Program-made: the position numbers and the translations under genes
Shown here: positions 20,801 through 33,439 of the stretch, one piece after another
Numbering within the stretch: the stretch's first letter is position 1
How the letters are laid out: every line of letters starts with the position of its first letter
Notes under the pieces: generated by a model
Databases searched by the model: none
What the model was told of the DNA's origin: nothing
What the model saw: only the letters and a program-made list of their open reading frames with translations
DNA from: Oscheius tipulae
Lineage: Eukaryota; Nematoda; Chromadorea; Rhabditida; Rhabditidae
Direction of reading: 5' to 3'
NCBI GenBank assembly: GCA_037178975.1
Contig: JASJZH010000003.1
Coordinates: 2,170,001 to 2,234,000, forward strand
Length of the DNA: 64,000 nt

Positions 20801-23800
20801 TCGAGATACAGTCAAGAGTTGGTCAGTGCCGAGAGATCACTACTGGCCTAAACTGGAAGAAGGTGCAGCTCGGTCACTAGAAAAGAGAACCAGTGACCAG
20901 AACAAGCGAGTAAGGAACAATTTCTGAGAGAGTATGAGTATGACGGTCGAGGTACGACCAGACTGACAAGAGAATATGATTATTCAGAAATGGAAGAGAG
21001 TACAGGTTAGTTCAGTCAGTGGGACAGGGAACTATTGGTCCCAATTTGACAGAAGGGCATTGCTGGAACAGTTGATGCGCAGCGCGAAATTAGAAGGAGT
21101 ACTATGCTACAGTATTCCGGCGCGCTCAGGACAGATCCCAAAAGAACTCAAAATGTTACCGTAACCTGGCAGCTTCGGCCTTCTTGGCATTGGCCAACTT
21201 GATGGTCTCTTTGATGGTTATAGCCGTCTGGTCGTCCTGTCCCATGACCCCGGTTGGATCAATCCCCAGAGCCTTGAGCCGTCTCTTCTGGTTGTAAGCC
21301 CTGAAAAGAGCAGTCACAGTCATAGAAAAGGACAGGAAACTCACTTCCTCTCACTCTCGGACATTCTCTGATAACGGGATCGGGCAGCCTCGGCTCGTCT
21401 CTGTCTGGTCGCCTCGACTCGATTCCTACCGCCGAGAGTGATCTGGATCTCAGGGGTCTGGAGATCGTTGCTCTGACGCAGGAGCTCATCAAGTTCGTGC
21501 TCCTGCTCCAGCTGCTTTTTCCGCTTGTAAGAAGGCTGACTGCGGGAACTGTGAGGCTCATGGATCGTGTAACTGCAAACAGTATGTGATCAAGGGGAGA
21601 TCGAGGTGGTCGCAGTACTAGTAGACAGTTAGTCTAGTCCAGTAAGATAGTCCAGTACCCACACTGTTCAACTCATTGGCCGAGCTACCTATATCTGACC
21701 AATTGCCTCTCGGAATAGTCTTCAGGTCCTGAACATGCTCTATAGACTAGTCTGATTGACCAGTTCCTATCGACCTATCCCCTATCCAATCAGTCAGTCT
21801 CCCGTTTACCGTATTCTCAATGTATTCCTCCCCTTCCGGTAGTGGACCGTATAAAACCAAGTCCCTATGTCCCTCTCTCCATTTTCCCATCGTCAACCCA
21901 TAGAACTCTCTCCCTCTCCAAGACCTGACAGCTCTAGAGACTTCAAACAGATCTCGGGATGTGATGTTCTGGAGAGGGCGGAGTTCCGTCAACTGGTACT
22001 GACTCTCTCTGTCCCGGCCTACAAATACGTGATCGTATTTGTACGTCCGGCACAGAGAGCGGATGTTCTGATCTATCTATCATATGCCCTCTGTCCGGAG
22101 TGAGTCGTATCAGTTGCGGGGTTTCTGACTAGCCTGTCTCGGAGTGCTATTCAGGTTCCTCTCAATGGATATTGGCCCGGCCCAACATTGTCCCAGATTT
22201 TCGACTGATTTGCTAGGAAGGAAAAGATTTCATAGAGACAGAATGTGCCGATGTATGAGTATACTTCTGGACAAGCTGGAAATGGCTTTCGACATGTTCA
22301 GAGAAAAGAGACAATGTGTTCCTAAGATCTGGCATGCGTCCACAACAGAGAAGAACCTCAAGATGGTCAGAAAGGAATGATGGATAGTACTGGCACTCTC
22401 TACCATGTTGTCTATACGTCTGTCTCTCAAATTACATGGATCTGTTCCAGTTGACTACCCGATGTGCTCTTCCTACTCATAGCTGCCTGCCCTGTACTCC
22501 TAACTGCCTTTGTCTATAGGACAACAAAGGTCCGTCCTCGTCGTCTACCAGTTATGTCCTCCAGTCCATCCTAATGTTTTCTCCACTCTTGTCACACTCA
22601 GGTATTGCACAGGACCATAAGCGGTAGTCCGCTCCCGGTCGCGTTGGCTCTACCAAGAGTCAAGGAGCTAGCCAGAGAAATGGTACAGACTTTCTATCTC
22701 TACATACAAACAGTCACTAATGTGTACACTTTAGGAACAGGTAAAGACCCTCCCTCTCTACCCAGAAAACTGTCCCCTCTCACCTGAATTTTCCCTCAAT
22801 GATCCCGTCGTCTTCCAGCATTCCTGCCTCGTCCTCATCGTCCATAATGTGATGATCATCAACGACTACTTCTTCCACAACCTCGTCCGATCTGTTCGGG
22901 TCGGACTGGTCCACGAAGTATTCCATGTAGCTGTTCATCTGGTCAGCTTGGACAGCCGCAGGGTGCTCCTTGATTATGGACGCTGTCTGGAAGTGGACCG
23001 GTCTGGGTATATGAGATAGAGACTTACGAGATCCCCGACTCCACTCAAAGAGCTGCTGATCGAGGGAAGACGAACGGGCTGGAGACCATGATGAGTCGGC
23101 AGATCACTGGTGAAGTAAGTAGCCGGGGTTGTGTAGTAGGTAGTCGTCTGGAAAAGCTCGTCTTTTGACCTTTTAGTCTTTCAGAGTTTTCTAGTGGCTG
23201 ACCGGACGCGGATATTGCCAATTCAACAGTCTGCCGAACAATTATACAGTTCTGATGACCGGATACGGAACCGGAAATTGATATTATAATTGCAATGGGA
23301 CGTGTCTTTGTCTGCAATGAGCTAAGAGGAAGGGAACTAATCGAAAGAGAAGCTAAAGAGTGGCGCGCAAAACGCTCCGAACATTTTCAATTTCTTCTAA
23401 ATACATGGCATATTCGGAATCATTTTGAAGCTGTTTGCATGAAAAATACTTTGGATCAGCTTTCCAGGCCACAGAGCTTTAATAGAGCGAGTTAGCATTT
23501 ATTTCGGCGCGGCGCACTTCAGTCCCGGAGCGTGCCCAAAATTTCAGTGTGAATCGCGGTTTTGCGGGATTATACTGTATGGCAACTAAAAAGTTGTAGG
23601 ATTCGATACAAAAGTGAACTAATTGGCAACTTGACTCACCGGTGGGTAGCTAGAGAGCGGTTGAAAAGAGCTGCCACTGCTGGAGGTGAGTGTCTCCAAG
23701 TGCTGTGGAGACTCAGCCCCGTTGGGATCTTCCACCCCGCTCGACAAGAAAACGGAGTGGTTCATCCACCTGAAACTGACATTAGACTAAGAAAAATGGC

Positions 23801-26530
23801 AGAAGTAAAAAGTAACGAGGGTCAGGAACCCAGAGAGTTCAAAGGGTAATGGGACAAAGGAAAAACTTCATTCAAGTAACAAGTAACTATTGAAGTGTGT
23901 TGAAATGACAAATGTTTCATGAGGAACCAGCTTATGAGATGAATGCGGAGGCAGATAATAAGAGAGAAGGAAGAGGAGGATCACTGGGGACGGGGCTGGT
24001 ACGGGTTGAGGACCTGTTGTTGAACCGGCTGCACCTGGTGAGGAGCCAACATCATTCCATTTGTCGTCGTGTAGGTCACCTGAAAGGAGTTCATGTCCCT
24101 ATTCCCCTTCTATTGAATTCTCGTCATGTCTGCAATACGAGCCTCTCTCTGACTCTCTCTTTTCGCAAGTCAAAGATAACAGTGAAAACTTTGAGACATT
24201 GACAAGATATTGAGTAGCCGACTGAAGAAAAGTGGTCAAGGCATGTGATATTGACAGGACCTAGGAAGTATTCAAGCAGCTTGGATCCCTAGCAAGAGAA
24301 TCAAAGTAACTGACTTGGACAGTCCAGGGGTATAAACAAATCGTAACTACAGATCTTAGCTGTCTAGACTGGTTAGGATACTCTCTGAACAGCAGACAGT
24401 CGGTCGGGAATGGGAAGTCACAGTATAGATGTCTACCTTGTTCACTACTTGGCTATCTCTGTCTTACTAGAAAATGTAAGAGGATGTTTAAGTTTAAGGC
24501 GCATAAGTCTGGACGACACTGTTATAGAAATCGTCTCAAAGACCGTAGACAGCCCGGCTAAAAACTCACCTGATGAGCTGTAGGATGATGAACGACGACT
24601 TGTCCCGACGTCGGAGCAGAGTGCTGGACCACCACACCATGCCCTTGACTTGGGGGTAACTGATTGTTGAAGCCCTAAAGCCCCTATCTAACAGAACAAA
24701 CCCAAAAAGTTCTACCTGCTGCGAGACGATGGTATGTCCCTGTGTCTGAATCGGCTGCATGTGATGCGATACGTGGACAATTTGCTGATGACTGCCGTTC
24801 TGCTGAGCCAGCTGGATCTGAACCCCATGCGGATTCGAGTGCTGCGGTGTCGGATTGACGATGTAGGTTGGTTGCTGCTGTTGAGACATGGGTCCTGGGG
24901 TGTGACTGCCCGACTGGGCCATCTGCTGCTGCTGTTGTTGTTGCTGCTGCGCCGCTTGGGCACCTTGTTGTCGTTTCAGAGCCTGTAAGATTGTAAGGAT
25001 CCACAGAACTGTCTACCTGTTGTGCCTGTTGCGTCCTCTTCATGACTTCTCGTTCTAGGGTGGTTAACACATCCATCTCTTCCTTCTTGTTCGAGCCAGG
25101 CATACCACCCATCTCCCCATTCCCGGATCGCCGTTTCGGGGTGTATCTTTTCTGATTGTAGCTCTTCCTCTGGTCCGGAGTCATTCTCTGGTATCGGGCC
25201 CGAGCTGCCTCTGCTCTCTTCGCATTCCGGACGACGATCTGCTGGGCACGGTCGAGCGCTTCTCCGTTGATTCGGCCGATAGGCATGGCTAGGAGCAGTT
25301 CCTAAATGTGGAATTAGAAAGCGTTGTATTGCTCAAACCAACCTCTTCCATTCTTCTCCGTCTGAAAGCCTCTGTTCTCCTCTGATTGTACATCCTCTTC
25401 TCTTCGTCTGTCATCCGGTGATACCGCATCCTGGCAGCCTCGGCCTTCTTCGCATTCTGCATCTTGATGTGTTGACGGACAGCCTCCTCATCTTTCAAAG
25501 GATCTCCCGTTCCTCCTGCTTGTTTAACAGCGTTCAAGGCATTGGCCATCTGCCGTTGTCTCCTTCGGTTGTTGTGTGCTCGTCGTTCTTCTGGAGTCAT
25601 TCGGGCATAGCGCTGTCGGGCAGCCTCTGCCCACTTGGCTCGCATTCTCTTCTCTCGTAATTGTTCTGTGATGTCGGGATCTTCCTGAAATTATACAGGT
25701 TAGGTCGATTGATCTGTTTTCCCAAGCGTTTGTTTTTATTTGGTGAAAACTGACTAATTTTTTTTTATCACCAGCAATATTATAAACCGATTTGGTGGGC
25801 AAGCAATGAAGTAGAACGTAGTCAGGACAGTGACTCTCCTTACCTGAATGTCATTGGTCTCCCTGAGTATAGAATCCAGTTCTTCCATCTCCTTCTCCCT
25901 CTGTCTCTTCCTCTTCTGAGCCATCGTTCTCTTCAGATTCAGTTCACGCTTCTGCACTGGCGTCAGTCGATGATACCTCATCCTCGCCGCCTCTGCCTGT
26001 CGCGCCTTCTTTATCCGCTCCTTCTCCGTCTTGTCCGGTGACAAGGTCGCCATGCCCTTGCTCACAGGCATCTGTATCGTCTTCCCCGGCGTGGACAGCA
26101 GTTGTCCATTCGTGTATTGGACATTCGAGGACATCTGTGAGCCCAGGGAGATGCTCTGAGCCCCAGCATGGGTTGACTGTCCGTTCCAGTTGGAACTGGT
26201 CGACGGCTCAAGGAAGTACCCGTCCTGGAGCATACTAGACATCTTCGTCTCCTCATCCGTCGAACTCAATCTGACCGTCTGAGGTCCTCGTGTCTGTTGC
26301 ACCTGAATCCATCCAAATAACTCCTAACGGAACCGAAAGACTCACAATGGTGCCATTGTTCGGGATAAATGTCGCGGCACCGTAGCCGTTCGGGCCCGAA
26401 GTGGACGTGGTATAGGTCGTCGTCTGGTAGGTCGAGGGGTAGAGACTCTGCAGACTCGAGTGCATCGAATTCTGCGAATTTTGCTGATTGACCCGAGGGT
26501 CCGTGTAACTGTAGGTGAGGTTCTGGTTCA
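17868..26530 (-). CDS. Large protein with nine Arg-rich 'RY-RMT' modules (unknown family)
   Basis: About 20 exons join in phase into ~1,300 residues, from MNQNLTYSYTD (ATG 26530) to DDPQPWEQ-stop (17868-17870). Nine modules share the pattern K-AEAARxRYxRMTPEERR, then YNxRR and a run of Arg. They lie near 25960-26010, 25570-25640, 25390-25450, 25140-25225, 21350-21420, 21155-21200 joined to 20620-20650, 20440-20510, 18670-18710 joined to 18590-18630, and 18415-18460 joined to 18100-18145. Gln-rich (24900-24960), Thr/Tyr-rich and acidic (VVEEVVVDDHHIMDDEDE) stretches lie between. A nuclear, DNA- or RNA-binding regulator is an inference. I know no named family; the STPR repeat of FMBP-1 is a remote analogue. 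The ATG is 2 nt behind a TTTTTCAG acceptor. The ~1.2-kb intron at 21575-22785 may hide more exons. Confidence 0.75.
18981..19136. repeat. Hairpin MITE in an intron of the RY-repeat gene
   Basis: TTTTTGGGGCCGAAGACGGC (19001-19020) faces its complement, GCCGTCTTCGGCC and TAAAAA (19098-19116). Outside these, GCAATTGCG (left) and the reverse of CGTAATTGC (right) extend the arms. The core contains TGCAAAG/CTTTGCA as an inner pair. No coding capacity. Confidence 0.65.
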
Positions 26531-28793
26531 TACCTGAAAAAGAAAGGGTTGGGAGGGGTTTGGAAAGAGGAGAGAGAAGATGGAGAAGGAGAAAAGGAAT
26601 TGGGAAAACGAGAGGATGAGTCAAGTCACTACTCATGGACCGAGTTTCCATAGAGGAGAAATGATCTACACCTGGAAAGGGGTAGTTTAACGTACAGATC
26701 TTCGGGTAGACTTTAGTCCGAAGATTATGAGGTCAGAGAATTGAAGGCTCAATGTAGAAAATCCTTGAAGCTTTGTAGAGAAAGAAAGACACTGGAATAG
26801 GTTCAGAAAAGAGATGAGAGTAGAGAGAAAGTCGAGAGTTGAACACAAAAGTAGGTTCATCAAGGACAGATCTCGGACGTAAATTTGGTACCGTCGGATA
26901 GATGTCTATTCTGGGAGAAAGTAGAAACTTTCGGTTGTCCCTATTACCTTTCATGATCTCATCAGATGGTAAAGTTTTTTACCCAAACAGTCGGACACTG
27001 CCTTACAATGTTCAAGCCATTCCCCAAAGTGTCCCTGTCCCTACTTTTCAGTACATGTTCCAATCAAGTTACTATACAATCTGCATATTGGCGAATTGAG
27101 ATTGAATCACTTCCATCTGTCCCATTGAAAATCGATCCACTCAGAAAATATCCAACACCATCCATTGTTCTCCCAGAAAATCCCATTTCAAACTCGCGCT
27201 CTTTTTAAAAGACTGGTCTAGAACAGACAGATCCATTGAAAAAGAGAGGGAAAAGAAAAGGCGATAGACCGAGAGGGGGAGGGAGCGTAGGGCTAGATAG
27301 CGCGCAGTTTACAGCGGACAGGGTCAGGTGCTGGAGAAGGAGAGAGGCTGTCCTCGGTGGAGGGATGAGAGCCGGGCAGTGAGGCTAAGAGCCATACGAT
27401 TCTGAGATGAGAGTCAAGGGAAGAGAACGAGCAGAACGGGGAGAGTCGACCGGGAGAGATGACTTCCAGACAGGGAGATGCGTGGAGAGCGGCGACGCGC
27501 GGCCGCGACGCGAGAGCACATTGATTAGAGGGAGAGCGGGAGATAGGGCGACGGTTACCCGATGCAACAATTTGGCGGAGGGCAGAGGGGGAATAATAAA
27601 TCGTCTTTTGAATCAAGGGAGGATATGGTCTGAAAGTTCGGTTTTAGAGGGAAAAGAGACAAAATGCGGTGCTTGAGAGCCGATAAATCAACTTCGACAT
27701 TGCTTTAAGGTGTAATAAACGAATGAAAAGCTTTTGAACGATATGGTAACAGATTGCTGGCATTTTCAGCTTTTCGACCCCTGTATCCACAACTTTCAAG
27801 CTACCTTCCTTTCCAAACTTTTCCCCAATCAAAATTCAGAATCTTTCACACAGTTCTAGATGTCTGATTTTTCATTGTTAGAACAGATTCCAGTGGCCTG
27901 ACCCTTAGAAAATGACACAAAGTTCAGTGAAACCTGGGCAATCACCTAGTCACAGCTACAGCGCTCCTAAGTATATGTACAAAACCTTTTCATTATAGAG
28001 GGCTCACACCCATGCAGATCGAAGTCAGACAGTCAGTTCAGTCATTCAGAGAGAGAGGGAGAGAGACAGTCAGAGAGCGTCAGATAACTCTAGTAGCTTT
28101 GGTATCTCTCTTACAGACAAACAGTCCAGATGTTTACTGGTCCCTTTTAGGTTGACTGACTATTTGAACGAGGTAAGAAAGAACCAAGCTGCTGTTTCGA
28201 AAAAAATGTCAGTTGAAAAGCTGGTCTTTTATTTTAGTAAGGGGCCTACTGTCTAAAAGCGGATCTTTTGGTAGAGGTCTACTGTCCAACACAGACAAGT
28301 GTCTTATGTTGATTCAAATATAGTGATTTGCTCTTGGACACTTTTAGCACCAGTTCATAATCCTTCAGATCTTCGTTTGTTTTAAGGTAAAGTTTGATTA
28401 CCATTCGGGCTATTGCTAGTTACTGATGCCTTTACTACAGTACATAGTCTCACTCGGATCTAGACAGAGATACACGGTGGTGAACAATATTCACACTGAC
28501 CTAACATTCGCCTATTGTGATAGTACTGACAGTCAGTCGGGTAGACTCAGTTCCAAAAACAGTCAAGACAGAGTCTACTGTTAGACTGCGAAGTTGGCTC
28601 GCGTCCAGTACCGGTAACCTGGACATGTGATAATTTGAAGGAGAGCATACTGAACAAGTAGTCACCCTAGAGTAGCTGATTCCAGGCCCCATGGATTGAT
28701 CGGCTGGTAAGAACCCACACACAGTTCCGATGAGACATCTGTCCAAACACGCTGTATCTCTCTTGCCCATTTCAAGTTCACGCCACTTTCAGT

Positions 28794-28875
28794 GCACTGA
28801 TGTCCGAGTGGTTAAGGAGTTTGACTCGAAATCAAATGGGCTCTGCCCGCACAGGTTCGAATCCTGTTCAGTGCG
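28794..28875 (+). tRNA. tRNA-Ser (anticodon CGA)
   Basis: The sequence folds as a class II tRNA of 82 nt. The acceptor GCACTGA pairs with TCAGTGC, followed by discriminator G. The A box GTCCGAGTGGTTAAGG is intact. The anticodon stem TTTGA/TCAAA encloses CTCGAAA, giving anticodon CGA (reads UCG). The variable arm is long (GGGCTCTGCCC), as expected for serine. The B box is GGTTCGAATCC with a paired T stem (ACAGG/CCTGT). A T-rich run a few bases downstream (CCTTTTTTGC) can serve as the Pol III terminator. CCA is not encoded, as usual in eukaryotes. Confidence 0.95.
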
Positions 28876-31351
28876 AACCTTTTTTGCAGCTGCTCCAAGC
28901 GTCCAATTCAATCGATTTGGAACACCAGATGGGTGCAATAACCCTGCCCCCTTATTGCCTGGTAAATGATTGGGTACATTGGCCGAGTCTTGAACTTGAT
29001 GTGCAATAAATTCTGGTTCCAATTTAGATATATAGTTGTGCGCGTAACAGGCCGAGCAAACTCCTGGATCCATTTCCGGGGGCTCCTAACGTAAACAAGT
29101 AATTTTAGAAGTGTGGTGGTCTGAAAGAGTGAGAGAGGACAAGGTAGTCAACAACAGTTTTCGTTTTTTTTGCCAGCAGCTTTTGGGGGCAGATGGTCTG
29201 AACAAAATTCTGGAATGAGATGGAGCTGTACAAGACAGTCACGGGTGTCAGTGAGAGGGACAGTCGGAATAGGTCAAGGAAGAATATTTACTCTTGCAAA
29301 AGGACCGCGCTTTGAGGAATCTAGACTCTTTAAGAGTACGGTTCAGGATTTTGCCCACCATCAGTTAGATAACAATTCGATTTGTTGTCCCACAAAAGGG
29401 AGGCACTCAATCAGGTAAGAGTGATGCTGCTTCAAGGTTTCGCCTTCCAGACCGAGATGGTATGGGTTTACAGTTACCTATAGTCTCTGCTCAGGATGCA
29501 GTACAACAAAATCCGGGTAACCTCATCCGAAGAACTATCGAATACCGGTAATAGTTCGGCAGACAACCTCCTCAATTCAAATTTTTTGGTGCGAATACGC
29601 GGAATTTCCTCGAAATCGTCTACTACGGTCTGTTCCAAAAAAAATTTCCAGCTGTCTATACCATGTCAGAGATGTAAAAGGCTCGTGTTTAATGTACTGT
29701 TTTCCCCCTAAAGTCCCTCGTCATTTGAAAAGGTTCAAAAGAAATGCCTTTCGCGCAGCCGCTCTCTCACGATCAGAACAGTCTTTTGTACAAGAGAGGC
29801 GTCTCCCACCTACCCTCGGGACACATTCTCTCCCCACTTCTGGGCCCCCGACTCACAGAACAGACACGCAGGTATCCTCTCTCTCCGAGTCTCTGTCTCC
29901 CCTTCAGAAGAGAGTAGAGGAATGGAAGGGGAGTAGGGCGACGAGACACAGCTGCTGGCTGACGCGAGGGGTAGGCAGACTCTCCGCTCTTCCAGCTCTC
30001 TCTCAATGTTAGGGATCGATGAGACTGTTTGGGCTCTCTCCCACTGTTGTGCTATTTCGCCTAGCGGCTGACCACACAACCTCTCAATTGGATGCACTAT
30101 TTCACCATCGATTCGCTGCGCCGCCTGTGGCCTCCGTCGACAACGACCCCCAACGCTCTCCTGGTCGCTGTGCACTATCTCAGCGGGACAATCTCTGTGG
30201 GACGAGCACTATTTCCACCACCAGTGCGGGACGAGGAGTCTCTAGCCTTGCGCTGGCGCTGAGACGGAGAGAAGCTCTTGCGTTCTCTGGGACTCCGGCG
30301 CGAGAGGGCAGATGTGGTTTTAGGCTTGAAAAGAAAATCAGTACATAAAGAACGAAAGTGGTGGTGTAAGACTAGAAAGATTAGGTACATTGGGAAAGAC
30401 AGTAGACACTAGACAATATAGATGCATGACAGTGACAGTGTACAGAATACATATACAGTATACAGTAGGCAGTACTACCATATAATGTCGTATTCGGTGC
30501 GTACATGGGCATCAGACAGTAGAGAATAGACAGAAGACAGTGAATATACATAAGACACATAGACAGTTGCCTAAAATGGAAACAAGGAAACAAACAGTAC
30601 CTCAGAGAGAGTACCTAACAGGACATAGACATTGTACATGAAAACAGAAAGAACAAAGCATTCATGACGGGCAGGAACAAGATCCTGGAAGACACAGGGA
30701 GTGTGTCTAGCCTGTCCGGTAAAGTTCTGATAGGGGCAGGATCCAAAACTTATGGGCAGTACAAAAGTCAGCAATCTGCTCCCTATAGTAGGTTCCGGAT
30801 GGGGAGAGAAGATATCGCTAGTCCCATCGTGGATCCAAGACGGTTCTGACTATATAGCCCCGTGTTTCGCCTTTTAGTCCTTGACACGTTCTCCCTAGAC
30901 TACTGACTTCTGAGCCGAGGCAAGGCATCATCAGAAGGAACCCGGGCTCTAATAAGAAACCAGTAGTTGTTCAAAGTGGAGCCGAGAGATTTGCATAGTA
31001 TTCTCAGGTCTTTCAGTTTGTTTTGACATCTTCCATTGATTTTACTTCAGTAGCTACCTACAGACCCACACTGAGTAAAGAAAGAGTAGACTGGTCTATT
31101 TCCAGAGCTCAAAACTCTTTTCAGGTAGTTATTGTCTACCAGGTTCAGAATGTAAGTATCCTCTCCTCTACCTCAACAATGGAATAGGGACAATGAGAAA
31201 AAGGTACAGAGATAGAGGCTAGCAGACATTGGCCAAAGAACGTGGCTGGGAGAAGGAGACAAATTGGTCGACTCACCTCTCATTTCGTTTTCAGGCCCTT
31301 CGAGTGACGATGATTCTCGGTTCCTCTCCCCGACTCTTTTATCTCTTGTCC

Positions 31352-31549
31352 TCAGAAGGCTTCCCGAACACGGTAGACCAGCTGGTTTCCATTGAAGTGA
31401 GACTGTGAGAGAGCCCTGGAATCTTCAATATGTGTCGTTATGATGGTTTCGGTCTCGACGGTCTTTGGTCTCGCCTTCTTGTCTCGGCTCTCGTTTCTCT
31501 TGCCATGAGAAGACTTTACCGACACGTGGACAGATTTGCAGCATTCCAT
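31352..31549 (-). CDS. Short unknown ORF with coding character
   Basis: A 65-residue frame starts MECCKSVHVSVKSS and ends LVYRVREAF-stop. Its codon use (frequent C/G third positions, AAG/GAG/ATC/CTC) matches real genes in the window, unlike the random frames around it. The centre is KTVETETIITTHIEDSRALS, a Thr/Glu pattern that looks constrained. It may be a small gene, or an upstream exon of the RY-repeat gene on the same strand. No family recognised. Confidence 0.35.
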   Translation of the reverse strand: MECCKSVHVSVKSSHGKRNESRDKKARPKTVETETIITTHIEDSRALSQSHFNGNQLVYRVREAF

Positions 31550-33439
31550 AGGGACAGTAAAACAGATAAAGTTGGTACGATTAGGTAGAGAGATAGGTTA
31601 ACACGGTTGTTAGGAAGAAGGAAAGACTACAGACACAGAGTGTGATCGTGCGAAGACTGTCATAGGCAAGCAGCATTGAATCTCCTAGCTACCTTAATGA
31701 GCCACAAGGCAGCACTAAACCATCTTATTGAACCATCTAAACTGTAGCAAAGGTCTCGTACCAAGTTCCCAGCCATGACTGGCTTATCTCGATCTGTTCT
31801 TGAAAGTATTAGTTCAAGGCTATAGACAAATCTCATACACCTCATACAGCCTGAAAATAATTTTTGATTGAACACCGATTTCCAGACTTGTGTAGGAGTC
31901 TTATCTCCCATTCAAATCTCGACATTTTCCCTCCGACTGTAACCTGTATGTACTGTATCTGTATGTGGAACAGTTTATAATCCTCTTCTGGCCGAGGTCA
32001 TATCGATTATACACATAGCTTATCGCCCCCATTCTCCAGTGGTCACTGACTGTTCAAAGAGACAAAAAGTCTCAAATTTCAGTCTTTCCTTTCACACCCT
32101 CCCAGACTCATTACGGGTAGACTCCTGGGAGATGATCTCACCCATTTTGCCTCGGGGGCACGCCGTCATCTAATTAAACTATATATCTCTCTCTTTTTCT
32201 CCCTCTCTTTCTGCCAGCCATATGTTCCATTTTCTTCCCTTTCTCTGGCCCAGGAGGAGGTAGTATATCATGCACACATGTCATTTTGAGCCCAAATTGG
32301 ATCCGTTTTCTCGCCCCAGCCTACGGAATTGCTGCCACTTTAGGCCCATATTTCCCGCCGCTTGTGTCAAGAAGGAGTGTTGTTCTTGTGACAGATAGAC
32401 GTCTGTTCCTTTGAGAGAGATCCTGAGTTTTTTTTAGAGTAAGCTAAGTAACAGGCATAGTTGACTGAAGTCTGCCAGACTCTTTCCTGACTGTTTAGTG
32501 TCCTGTTTCCATAGCGCCCTTTCCTGTCTGTCAACCTGTTGTCCCACGTTCTTCTTTTCAGTACCAAGTCTCTTTCGGCTGTCTTTAGCAACGTCCTAGG
32601 AAGCCTGCTTCCCTTTCATCCTACCAATACCAGTCGGTCCTTTGTTTCCTTTAATGCTCATTTCCTCCTGTCTGCATTTTATTCTTCTTCAAAAACCATA
32701 CCCTCTTCTCTCTGCCTCATTAACTCATCAACAGATCAGACCAATTTTTAATAATACTCTAATCAAGTTGTACTTTTGAGTGACTCAGGAGAAACATTCT
32801 AGTGAAATCTCACTGCTTTTGTGAACATTTTTTTTTTTAAATTTCTCCCCATTTTTTTATATACAAAAGCTCAAAAGAACGATAGGATGAGTCAGATTGA
32901 ACGGCGATAAAAGAGAGAAACGATGAGTCATTTCTTTGATCGAGGCTTCCGACTCAGCCGTTGTTTTGTATCGGCAAGATGCTTCTTGCTCTTCAGTTCG
33001 TGTTATCTCCACATAAAAACGTTGGAAGCTGTTTCAAACAAGCCTACAGATAACTAACAGGTGTAAGATAGAGTCATTTCCACAATCTCGAATCCTCCTC
33101 GGAGCTATTTCCCCGAAAAACAACTTCCTAATCACCCATTTTCATAGAACTTCCAGGGAATTTACGGTTTCTGGCCTTCTCTTTCCATAGAGCTTTCTTA
33201 GAATCTTTTCCAACAAGATTTCGGCCTATTCCAATAAAGCCAAGCCATTTTAATCGATTAAAGTCAGTCCAATCAAGCCCAATTAACCTCTCCCTCCTTC
33301 CTATTGTTGTTCTCTCGCTCTGTCGCTACACGGGTTCTCATATTTCCTCGAGCGGACAGTCCAAACAGTCCTCTGGCTCTCCCCTTCTATCGATCTGCTC
33401 CTCTCTTGTCCTCATTTTCCGTAAAATTAACAAAATTAG

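Larger units (their letters stand above)
26531..33439. other. Long intergenic region, CAGTC/GACTG-rich
   Basis: Nearly 7 kb separates the RY-repeat gene from G-gamma. It contains a tRNA-Ser (28794-28875), one coding-looking ORF (31352-31549) and two GC-rich patches (27280-27560 and 29990-30330) that could be promoters or untranslated exons of the RY-repeat gene. The rest is dominated by short CAGTC, ACTGTC and AGAGAG words, also seen in the introns of the neighbouring gene. Confidence 0.45.

Noticed and set aside
22144-22380. Plus-strand ORF of 78 codons behind an ATTCAG acceptor
   Set aside because: Codon use is random, no family resemblance, and it lies in an intron of the opposite-strand gene.
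26531-26651. Upstream extension of the RY-repeat gene to METRSMSSD
   Set aside because: It reads through a strong TTTTTCAG acceptor and gives a low-complexity hydrophobic stretch; more likely leader intron sequence.
29773-30348. Several overlapping ORFs in the GC-rich patch near 30 kb
   Set aside because: Frames exist on both strands with no consistent codon bias or domain; a promoter or untranslated exon is more likely.
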